Below, piece after piece: positions 34,140 through 46,100 of a DNA stretch of 64,000 bases; position 1 is the stretch's first letter; each line of letters begins with the position of its first letter. This stretch comes from Asterias amurensis (taxonomy: Eukaryota > Echinodermata > Asteroidea > Forcipulatida > Asteriidae): NCBI RefSeq assembly GCF_032118995.1, contig NC_092660.1, positions 17,842,501-17,906,500 on the forward strand, given 5' to 3'. The notes below the pieces were generated by a model. That model was given only the letters and a program-made list of their open reading frames with translations, was not told where the DNA came from and searched no databases. Position numbers and translations under genes: made by a program.

Positions 34140-35942
34140 AGTCAAACTTTACTAGCCCGGTGGGTTACTTAAAAAAAAACTCAAAGGACAAGTCCTATTC
34201 ATCTTGTCAAAACGAGTGATTTTTTTTCCCCCTGAAATTTTTTAAATAGTCATAGGACTTGCATTGCCTCCTACATGTGTACATTAATGCCATGTAACAT
34301 TATTAAAGGTGTACAGAATGTTATTATTAATGATGCATCAAACTTACAAACTTAAATTAAACAAAATATACACACAAAAACAGTTGTTAACCTTATTTCA
34401 TTTGTCAAATAATCCCCCCTCCCCCAAGAAAAAGGGTGTGGGGGGGGGGGGGTCAGAGATTTTACTCAAAGACCCCTCCTCCCACCCACCCCCTGCAAAA
34501 ATAAATGAGCCTAGACTCTCAAAAACGAATTCCACTTACACAAATTCTACTTAGGCACTTGTAAAATAGACTTCACCACAGTCTCTCCACTTCTTCTTAA
34601 AAAGCCTCTTTTTTGATCCAATTCACTTTGATCCATATAATACTCATTAAGCTGTTTAGCAGCAAATACTACACGTACTTAGCAAATTTCTCTTCTAAAA
34701 GGAATTTTGTTTGGGGAATTTTTTGTTTGTTTTAATAAATCCTACACATAGGTATACTCAGCAAAACTAATCGGTGGAACTTTTATTTCAAAAGGTGGAA
34801 GCGTATTTCAGATATCACCGAAAACTTGGAGGGTTTATGTCCTTGCAAGAAGAATAATCTGTAATTGGAATACAGAATCTGACGGTAATGTTTCTCAGAT
34901 TCAAACTTGGGGGGATAAAACCGATATCTTTTTCCATAACCACATTACTTCAAAGTGAAATGATTCTCTAAATTGTTCATACTAACCAACGCTCCAGTAC
35001 TTCTAACCAATTGGCATTAGTTTTAGGAGTGTATACCTTAAAAGTGAGCAGGGCACCAGTCAAAGCAATGTAAGCGTTACTGAAATTTTTGGCTGGTTAT
35101 AAACAATGCAAGCGGTATTGAAAGCGTTATTACCTATCATGAATATTTCCCTTATAGGCTTCATGAAATTGGGCCCTGACGTCATAACCCATTAAAGCAC
35201 CATTTTGTATCAAGGTTCCAAATAATGTTCCTGGGTTCATTTTCATAGAGCTGCTTAAGCATAAAAATTAGCAAAGCACACCAAAATTATGCTTACCAGA
35301 ATAGGGTTACCAGCCAAACCACCATGTTGCATGTACAATTTGTGACTGGTATCCTGCTCATTTCTGCTTAGGAGACAATTGTTAGGCAATGTTATCTGCT
35401 TAAGCAGCTCTATGTTATTACCCCCCCTTATCAGTGCCAGCTTCGCTACCATGGGCAGCGCGCCAAATCCATTACTGGTCCGAGTTTGGCCACAAAAACT
35501 CGGAAAGTATACATCCTTCCTAGTGAGTGAGTTTACAGTGAACTACTTGGGTCATTAAACTTAATGGATAAGCAGTTAATTTGCCCGGGGCATTCAGCAG
35601 TCACACTGGTTTGTGTATGATATTGCTCTATGATCTAATTAAGTCCACTGTTTGGGAAAGCAATTACATGTAGATAACAGGTGTAAGTTGCCAGATGAAA
35701 AGGATGACTTTTAAGCCCCTTTCTTTAATGGAGTGTTCCTGTAATGCGAAACCTCTCGTCAATAACCCCTGGCAGGGATGTGCTAAAAAGCAATGCCAAT
35801 TGGCTAACCAAAAGTGAATACTTTGCATGCACGCTTGTTAAAAGCTTTCAAGCGCTTGTATGGCACTTTGTAGGTCACATAGCATGCGCATGTGAAAATG
35901 CAAGTATTTTTTAACACGATTCCATTCAAATGAATCTTGGGT

Positions 35943-36321
35943 TTAAAGCCATTATACACTTTCGGTACAGAAAAGAAGAAAGAAAAAAAGTTCACAGATT
36001 TACAAATAACTTACAGGGTTTACAGAAGGTAATGGTGAAAGACTTCTCTTGAAATATTATTCCATGAAATGCTTTACTTTTTGAGAAAACATTAAAACAA
36101 TATCAATTCTCGATGGCGAGAATTACGGATTTATTTTAAACACATGTCATGACACGGCGAAACGTGCAGAAACAAGAGTGGGTTTTCCCGTTATTTTCTC
36201 CCGACTCCGATGACCGATTGAGCCTAAATTTTCACAGGTTTGTTATTTTATATATAAGTTGTGATACACGACGTGTGGGACTTGGAAAATACTGTTTACC
36301 GAAAGTGTATAATGGCTTTAA
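35943..36321. mobile_element. Family B MITE, copy 2
   Basis: Bounded by TTAA. Its ends AAGCCATTATACACTTTCGG and CCGAAAGTGTATAATGGCTT are exactly inverse over 20 bases, which makes this the cleanest copy of the family for defining termini. Confidence 0.88.
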
Positions 36322-36924
36322 ACAGTCACCCTCAACTGCATACAGTCTGACATATCACAAGATCAAAGATGAATGAGAGGAGACCAGTTGCTCTTTGACT
36401 TGGTGCCTCTTTTGCGCATTACCATACTTGTGCGGGTAGGTAGAGTGGATCTGCCACAGGCCTACTTATAATGTGCCAGATTCGAGCACATTTTAATGAA
36501 CCAATTTCAGGGGTTATAACAGAGCAAGGCATGCTAGGAACAAACGGTGCAGATAGATCGATCACCCCCGGAATCGAGGTTGGATCAGTGCATATTAAGA
36601 CAACCCATGCAGTGATTAGATACACACCATAGTGTTACATGCAATTGAACCCAAAATGGCTGACCATTATAAACGGAAAATAGTCGCGTGTAAAGTCAGT
36701 GTAAAAATGTACCAACCTTTGAAGGTTCATTTTTCTACTAGGAAGCATTTTGAATCTGTGACGATTGGAATGAACATTAAAAACAAGAACTTTATTCTTT
36801 TTCCCATTAAGGGAAAAATACAGATTTGAAAAGAAAAAACTTGTCTAAGATCACAGATTTACATAAAATTACATGGTCTAATGATGATGATAGTAGGATT
36901 TAGAGTTTACCGCTCAGTGAGCGT

Positions 36925-36930
36925 TTTATT
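36925..36930 (-). terminator. Candidate SLC35D polyadenylation signal
   Basis: AATAAA on the minus strand about 190 bases beyond the stop at 37119. Another AATAAA lies at 36791-36796. The choice is untested, and the first lies in repeat-derived sequence. Confidence 0.35.
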
Positions 36931-37118
36931 CATTTTGTTTTTGAATCGATGTCATGCAAAACGTGTAATCGGTTTTTCATTATTTTTCTCGTGACCCAGA
37001 TGGCCAACCGATCTTCAACTTCTCAGATTTGTCAGTTTATGTTCAGTAGATGGTGGATTACATAAGGTGCTTACACTTTCAGCGACTGTTTTGTGAGTAA
37101 AAACCAATTCTGCAATGT

Positions 37119-40100
37119 TTAAACAGCACTTTCCTCTACGGCGTTTGCATTGTTATTCAACGATGGGTTATTGGGAGTGGTAGTGGGTGCAGAGTCTTCC
37201 GTTGGAACCCCAGTGTCGACTTTGACATCGTGATCATCTGAAAACATGGCCACCCACAATCAGCATTAAAAGATCCGTGATAAGCAGGAAAATAAAATCT
37301 TGGGTAGGTGTGTGAGGTTAGTGCCACTAGCTACCCAGTTAGTCTGGTGCAATGTTACATGTAGCTACCTACAAAAACAAGGAAGAAAACTATTGCTAGC
37401 AGGCAGTAGAAGGTATGTACAAGACTTCAAAATGAGGTATTATTTATGTTAGTGTTAGGCATTTGGATTATTGGTATGAAACATGAATTATCTGATAGTG
37501 GCTGGTAAATTTATCATTCTAAACACTCAGTGACTTGCATAGGGCAAACTGAGGTGGCATGCAGTAAGGCAAGCCGAAGTGGCTTGCAGTAAGGCAAGCC
37601 GAAGAGGCTTGCAGTAAGGCAAGCCGAAGAGGCTTGCAGTAAGGCAAGCCAAAGAGGCTTGCAGTAAGGCAAGCCGAAGTGGCTTGCAGTAAGGCAAGCC
37701 GAAAAGGCTTGCAGTAAGGCAAGCCGAAGTGGCTTGCAGTAAGGCAAGCCGAAGAGGCTTGCAGTAAGGCAAGCCAAAGAGGCTTGCAGTAAGGCAAGCC
37801 GAAGTGGCTTGCAGTAAGGCAAGCCGAAGAGGCTTGCAGTAAGGCAAGCCGAAGAGGCTTGCAGTAAGGCAAGCCGAAGAGGCTTGCAGTAAGGCAAGCC
37901 GAAGTGGCTTGCAGTAAGGCAAGCCGAAGAGGCTTGCATTAAACACGTTGCCTTGGATCGGATGAGTTGGTCTATAAAAAGCGTTTGTAACAAATGCATA
38001 TGGTTGGAAAGATGTTTTAAAAGTAGAATACAATGATCCACACAAGTTTGCCTCGAAATTGTGTGGTTTTCCTTTTACTTTGCAAACTACACCGGCCATC
38101 TATGGGAGTCAAAAATTTGACTTTTCCATAAATGGCCAACCAGGTTAGTCGACAAGGTAAAAGGAAAAACGTGCAATTTCGAGGCATGTTCCTGTGGATC
38201 TTTGTATTCTACTTTTACAGCATCTTTCTACCCATATGCATTTCATAACAAATGGTCACAAATGCTTTTCAAAGACCAACTCGACCAATCAACGGCAACG
38301 TGTTCCTTTAAGGCAAGCTGAAAGGCATGCACCAACAAGCTGAAGCGACTTGCAGGAAAGTGGCTCACAGTAGTATTCATAGGTTTTGGAGGTACGTCGG
38401 CCGGTCGAACACGTCAGAGCCAATGAACAGCTCTCCCTGGGTAGCTAGACCTACAAATTACATACACGACGAACGTTGTACAAGTTTTCTTTATTCTGAT
38501 TCATTACAGCAGGGTGAATATTCATGTTTCGGTCTCTGCTGCGATGACGTAAAAACTTGGCAAGTTTACCCGCGCTATTCAAAGGCAAATGAATAGACTG
38601 TGTGCTCGTGGCATACCAAGTAACACAAAGAGTTCCCTCTGTTAAAAACAGTGCAGGACCGACTCAACTCACGTTGACTGTTTTTGAACCCTTCGGCCGA
38701 TGGATATTCACGCTGCTGTGATGAATCAGATTAAAGGAAACTTTTGCAACGTCCGTCATGTATGTAAATTGTGGGTGTAGCTACCCAGGGAGAGCTGTTA
38801 ATTGGCTCTGACGTGGTCGACCGACCCACGTACTTCCAAAACCTATGAACACTAGTAAGACAAGCTGAAGTGGCTTGCAGCAACTTCTTTTTCGATTAGT
38901 AATCAAACTTACAGAAACAAAACTTTCACAATTTGGTGGAAGCAAATATTTTAGTTTTTTTTGCAGTCAAAGTTGTTATACATGTAGATAGGCCATTATA
39001 GATAAAGGGCATGAAATGTGGTGAGGACTGATGAAAAATGGGTGTAAGCAATAAAAAGGGGAAGACCCATCAACTTAAAGAAAACAAATCTCCCTCTCAA
39101 ACAAATACAAAAATACAAATATCATGTAGAAAGCTATTTATATCAATATAAAAATAATAATAATTTATCAAAAACTATGATACACATTAATGTACAGTTG
39201 AATAAAAATAAGTACCAACTAGTCTGGGTTTCTTTTAGACACCATATGTAGTTTGTCTATTTGATACTTATCCATTATTTACTTTTGTACCCCCTAGTTT
39301 GTCCATTATTTACTTTTGTACCCCCTAGTTTGTCCATTATTTACTTTTGTACCCCCTAGTTTGTCCATTGTTTACTTTTGTACCCCCTAGTTTGTCCATT
39401 ATTTACTTTTGTACCCCCTAGTTTGTCCATTATTTACTTTTGTACCCCCTAGTTTGTCCATTATTTACTTTTGTACCCCCTAGTTTGTCCATTATTTACT
39501 TTTGTACCCCCTAGTTTGTCCATTATTTACTTTTGTACCCTCTAGTTTGTCCATTATTTACTTTTGTACCCCCTAGTTTGTCCATTATTTACTTTTGCAC
39601 CCCTAGTGTGTCCATTATTTATTTAGGGGCATCCCAACCTCGTCCCCATGGTTTACTTTATTTTCAACCATGTATACAATATTTCAACCATGTATACAAT
39701 ATTTCAACCATGTATACAATATTTCAACCATGTATACAAGTAAGGAGTTTCCCTGGGAAACTGCTTACTTGGACCCTGATTGGACAATGACTTTACAGTG
39801 TTTACCTTTTGTCAAAACAGCCAGCCAGCCAGCAAAGATGTGAATTACGAAAAGCAGCCAGACTATTTTAATTTGCATACGTATCCAAAAATGTTGGATA
39901 TGCAAATGATCCAATACCAGGCTGAGAGAGCGGTCAACCTTGTAACCACTCGACACACACTGGGGACAAGGTTGAGGGCACCCAAGTTTATCCATTATTG
40001 CATTTTGTACCCTAGTTTACCCAGTATTTATTTTAGTATCCGCCAGTTTATCTGTAATTTACTTTTGTACCTCTAGTTTATCCAAACTTACTTTTGGACA

Positions 40101-43100
40101 CCCTCGAGTGGCTAAGTAGTCTAGTGCATCAGATTCAAATTCTATCAATCTACAGGGTGTGGGTTCGAATCCTGGTCGTGGCTCTGGGCAAGACATTTTA
40201 CAATAATTACTTCTCATCACCTAGGAGTTACTAGGCACCTGAGAGGGTAGACAGATCGACGTGAATGATAAACACCATTTAGGCTTCCGCTACTGCATAC
40301 TCCCAAGGAGTTGTGATAGTTCCTAGGAGTGTTTGGGTAAATGGGAGGGTAGACAGGTTGATGTGAATGAGAAGTGCCTAATTGGCTGCCGGTGCCGCAT
40401 GCTCCGAAAGAGTTGAAATAGTTTCTGGGATGAATGCTTGGGGTCCACTGAGCAGGGCTCAAAGGTTCAGACACTGTCATACAATGGGTTAAAAGTGCCT
40501 ATTAAATGCCTATTGTGGTATGAATAACGAGAATGAAAGTAAATGATCAAAGGTCTGTTTTTGAAGTTTATAACAAACCCAGTTGAACCCAATTTGAACC
40601 CATTTTAAACCTTTCTGCACCTTTCTGAAGTTAGTAGATTTTGGTGCTTTAAAAACCACTTTGAACCCAACATGAACCCATTTTAAACCCATTACTACCT
40701 AACTGGAGTAAGTTGCCCAACCTATTAAAAGTTTGATGCATCAGCCTTGTTTTGAAAGCTCAGGCAACAATGAACATAAGTAACAACTTAAGACTCGCCC
40801 AAACTACAGTTTGGACCAGTCCCAACTTGAGTAATTGGGACTGGTCCCATGTTGAGTTTAATTCTTGGGATGGACAGAGGTATGGCCCAACTAAAGCTGG
40901 GTCCAGAGAGCTTCTAATAGTATGCAGGGTGCCAACAACTTTCTCTTCCCAACAATAAGACTGCTCCCAGGAGGCAGGGGGCGAGGGTAAATTCATTTAC
41001 GTAAACGTGACGGAGTAACAGATGATTGTTTTTCAAATTTTGCCATGATAATGGGAGACTTTTGAGACACAATCGGAAGGCAGACACGACGCTCCTTTTA
41101 GTGCGGCTCTGCGCGTGCGTGCACATGCTCAGTATTGTGTGCGTAGGTTTGAGCACGCCCATGACTGGCGACAACTAAGAAAAAGGATCGTTCAAAAGTC
41201 TCTCATTACCATGTATCATGTTAAGCCGAGTAGATAAACTCAAGGATATAAAGTGACTTATAATAGCAGCACATCTCTCTCACTATCGCTATCAAGCAAT
41301 CCCAACTAGAGTTGGGCCAGTTCAGACAGTTGTTAAGTTGGAATGGAGCACACTCTTGAAGTACACTAAAGATTCAACTACTGTTTTAAGAGTGAGTCAA
41401 ATATATTCAGCTACTGTTTTAAGGTTAGATATCTACTGGCCACTGACAAGTGTGGGTTTAACAGAAGGACCTCTATCACTGTCACTTTCAGATAATCACA
41501 ACTATAGTTAGGCCGCCCAACTGTAACACTCAAGTTGGGACTGGTGTACGATCAAACTATAGTTGGGATGATTCTCAAGTTGGGACGAAACATGATAAGG
41601 AAGAACAAGAAAGATTTAACTACTGTTTCATGAGTGACTCACTGATATTCAACTACTATTCTATGATGTCAAGAAATGAATAGGAATAATATGACAGTAG
41701 AGTTATGACTGTTATACAGAAGTGTAAATACCCTTTTTGCTAGCGTTGTTGTCGGCCGGTGATGCTTTTCTTGCAATTGGCGTTGGTTGCTTTTCATTGA
41801 ATGTGTAATAAACATACACTATGCTACCACAGATACTGTCAACACAAAAAAGTGAAGAAACTTCAATAAATGCTAGGTTTGCATCAGGGATACAGGATAA
41901 AAAAGGTGTGTTGAGGGGACTTGTCAAGTGAATCCAGAACAGGAATATATATTTTTGAGTAATGGTGGTTCTAGAAAGAACCGGTTTGGTCTAGACATTT
42001 TGAGCAGCATAGTTTTTTTAGGGAGTGTAGGCTTTGAAAAGAGCCAGTTTGGTCTCCACATTTTGAACAGTACACTTTTTGAGGGAGTGTTGGCTCTTAA
42101 AAGAGTCTGTGTGATCTCGACTTATTTGAACAGTACACTCTGCTTGTCTTCAGGAGAAAGCCACGATAAGTAGGATTTGCATGGTGGAAGAATAACTAAG
42201 TAAGGTTTGCCGTAACACCATCTCAATATCTCTTTTTGAGTAGTGGCCTTTCTGAAATGAACCAGAGGTAAACAAACTCAACGTTTTGATCAGTATGTCA
42301 TGATTGTCCACACAGGTGCACTCACCTAATGTTCAGACCGAAGAAATTCACCAAACTGAAGATGTAGTCCCCTCCGAAGTACATCCCGACATACGTAATA
42401 ATCATATTCTGCCATTTAAAAGATAAACACATCAACTTAAATGACTCTCAATAGGTGTATCTCAACATATGCATAAAATAACAAATCTGTGAAAATTTGC
42501 TCTCAATTGGTCGTCGAAGTTGCAAAGGAATAATGAAAGAAAAAACAGCACTCTTTGTTGCACAAATGTGTCTGCTTTTAGATGTGCAATAAAGGCTTCA
42601 GGCCTGAAGTCTTTAAATATGTTGGTGAGAAATTACCTCTTTCTCAAAACTGCTAGGTTGGTGAAATGTGCGTATGCGCCATTCTGACGCGAAATGCATG
42701 ACTGTATGTTCCAAATTGCCTGTCAAAAATAACACCTTACTGCCATACACCATGTACACCTTAACTACATAAAACCAACAGAAACTTCCATTTTAAAACT
42801 ATAATAATAAATCATTCTTGCAAAACTAATTCATATCCTTTTTCAACTGACTATGTCATTCTAAAACGAACAGTATAATATTTTTGTTAACCAAGAGCTT
42901 TCGGTAACATTTGAAGTAGTCGAGCTGCAAGTCAGCAGTTGCCTTCGATCGTCCAGTGTCAATTCAAATTGAATTAAAGCCATTGGACCCTTTCGGTACA
43001 GAAAAAAAAAAAAAAAGTTCACAGATTTACAAATAATTTACAGGGTTTACAGAAGGTAATGGTGAAAGACTTCTCTTGAAATATTAGTCCATGAAATGCT

Positions 43101-46100
43101 TTACTTTTTGAGAAAACGGTAAAACAATATAAATTATCGTTAGCGAGAATTACGGATTTGTTATAAACACATGTCATGACACAGCGAAACGCGCGAAAAC
43201 AGGAGTGGGTTTTCCCGTTATTTTCTCCCGACTCCGATGTCCGATTGAGTCTAAATTTCCACAGGTTTGTTATTTTATATATAAGTTGTGATACACGAAG
43301 TGTGGGACTTGGACAAAACTGTTTACCGAAAGTGTATAATGGCTTTAAAATAAATTACGTATATATGCCTCCAAAATGTTCTTATAACCTATGACCTTTT
43401 CATGTTATGATTACCTTTAAACAGCCAACAATTGTAGTTGTGAGCGCCGAATTGTAGGCAGTGCAAAGCACCACTGAATATATTAATATAAACCTGGAAA
43501 GTAAATAAAAAGAGTAACTAATGAACAATTGGACAAGTAGGAAATTGTACACACACCTCAGGTGGGATTCTCAACCCAACATCCCTTGTGCAATAATACA
43601 TTGGTAATAAGGCTCATAAAAATATAAGCCACAAAAACAAAAAATGGATTTCAAAATTCCATATATTTTATAAAAAATTATTTAATACACAAATCATCAT
43701 CATCATCATCATCATCAGTCGGCTGCACGGCAGGCGGACACAAGCTTTTTCCATTCTCTCCTGTCTTGTGCTTGTCTCTGAATCTCCAGCAGGGAGAGCA
43801 CAACATCCTGTGACACTAATTTTGCGATGTATTTTGCATATATAGAGGGCGCTGCCGCAATGAAATGGGGAGTAGAGAGCATAGGTGATTGCCCTAATAT
43901 ACAACAAGGACAAAGCAACAAAATCTTCCATCGCCCATTAGAAAACCCCCATATAAGAGCTGCCCAGACTATGAACCCAGCAAGCCACCTCAACGAAAAA
44001 ACCATGAACACCGATAACTTACCCAAAGATTGAAGACAAGAAGAATTGAAAAATAAAGGACGGGTCGGTCAAGAGTGGGTACTCTCGAACTCTCTCTACA
44101 TCACCGGAGTAGAAACACATGAGACTAACTGGGATGATCATAAAGGCAGCATTGTAGTACAGAAGACCATATTTACCTAAATCCTAATGAAGATGGGAAA
44201 ATAAAAACAAAAAATGACATAAGAAACTATCTAATCTGTTTCTCAGTATGAGTACAGTGGTAAGGTCACCTATGGTAAGGAAGGGGGGGTGTGAGTGCAG
44301 TTGACAAAAACAACGACGACGCAAAACAATGAATACATTCTCTCTGCGTCGTGATTGTTATCATTTTTTGTATCACTGCAGTGTGACTTGACCTGTATGC
44401 CTTGTTGCTCTTATAACTTACCTTTGAATTTAATTTTTGTTTGGTATATACTCCGTTGGCTGCAGTGAAGATATCATTCATTACAATGTAGAAGTACCCC
44501 AAGCTGTCGAACGCCAAATCATCACTAGCAAGAAAACAAACATCTATCAAGGTCAACATGATTTATTTTTGCATTACACAAGTTTAGTGTATTCAGTGCT
44601 TTCTGAAAGTGAAAAATTACCAAGGGGTCAAATTGCAACTGAAATTGTCAACCTGAGGTCATTACATTGCGGCGGCCATTTCCGGAGCCCAATATTTAGC
44701 ATGACTGAGATAATAACATTGATAGGCAAACTAGACTTTGTAAGGGCCCTCCAGTAATAGGGAGGTTTAGCCGCACATTCCCACCAGAAAATGTTGTTGT
44801 TAAATTCTCACATTTTTAGCATACGTGAAGTTAACATTTTTCACTTCAGGTTCAGACGTGCGTGTAAACGTCACACGTGAGCATGCAATAAGCCCAAAGT
44901 GGCGACGTCACCAAGAAACACCACAGTCTTTTACTGTTCAGGCTCACGTGATTGCCCGCATAATAGAGAAGCTCAACTTCGCCATTATACTGCTCCTGTT
45001 CATCTGGACAAGAGAACTCTTGCAACCAACAAATGCTTGCTTACTTGCTTACTAACAATAATAGGTTCTTCAATAGCGCATTTCACAATAAACCGTATCA
45101 ATGCACTTTACATTAGTCCCCTGGTCATTGGGCCAAAATCTCTTTAATATTTCTCAGCTCCCAATAGGGAGTATACAGCCCCGAGCTGCCATGGCGCTCT
45201 GAAGGCTTTTCATTCACAATATCAACCTCTACCTCGCAGGTACCCATTTATATTCCTGGGTGAAGAGAAGCACTTATAGTAAAGTATCTTGCTCAAGGAA
45301 ACAAGTGTCACGACCGGGATTCGACCCAACACTCCGGTGAATAAACTTCTAAGGAGTAAGCACCACCGGGAGCCAAATGAAGGTACTTGCATGTAGACAC
45401 TCCTTATCATCAAGGAAACTTTCACATGACTTTTTTTTAATTTGTCTTCATAATTTCGCAAATTATTCAGTATTACATGGACAAAAACCAATCTATGTCC
45501 TAGAACAAGGAGAAAACCTGACACACACAGGCTTTATGGTGTGTTCAAAAAAATGATAAAAAAGGTAATGAAGTGATTGAATAAATTCACCTCACCTAGC
45601 TGCAATGAAGGCACCCACTATCATCGTGATGACAACAATTTGTATCTGTAAAGATGCTTTCCGTCTGAATAAAAACAAGAAAGCACATTAATTTTCTCTA
45701 GGTATTTCTTTCTTTATTTTACGGAGCATGGGCTCTGGCCAAGCTCCAAATAATATTTATCTGGGAGTGATAGGGACATAGAGAGCTATCTGCGGGTATT
45801 GTTTAGTATCTAATCCTTATTTAATTCCAGAAATATTGTCATTTTTAGGACTGATGGAATCTTTGAAAGCTTGTGTCCAGCCTCGTGTTGCGTTGACCTT
45901 TCACCCTTAATAATCCAGGAGATTATTTACATTTTACGACGTCAAAATATGGTTCTGATTTTGCTGTGTTCTGGTGAATCCTAGTCCTTAGGATCGACCT
46001 CCTTCCCATGTCTCTACATAACCAGGGACCAATTTCATATTGGAAAATAATGGTTACAAATTGTTCGCTAGGCAAAAATAGGCAGGGAGCCTGTTAAAAA

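Larger units (their letters stand above)
30175..37118. other. Intergenic region between the Hook start and the SLC35D stop
   Basis: No gene recognised. The first 250 bases upstream of Hook presumably hold its promoter; I saw no clear TATA box. The rest holds SINE-like sequence at 31560-31660, family A copies at 31698 and 33077, a TTAA element at 33807-34139, a G-rich run near 34430-34455, a family G element at 35234-35420, a family B copy at 35943-36321, and a family D-like fragment at 36842-36900 that shares sequence with 31205-31480. Segments 32055-33076 and 34140-35230 are AT-rich with nothing recognisable. Confidence 0.7.

Noticed and set aside
37514..38099. Minus-strand open frames of 117-190 residues over the 25-bp array
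   Set aside because: They are produced by a stop-free repeat unit in three frames, with no domain or codon bias, and lie inside an SLC35D intron.
37550..39630. CRISPR-like array
   Set aside because: Repeats are contiguous tandem units without unique spacers, in a eukaryotic intron.
40100..40200. Genuine tRNA gene (A and B boxes present)
   Set aside because: The acceptor stem does not close and the sequence continues into a SINE body. The same applies to the tRNA-like heads at 4727, 11130 and 11720.
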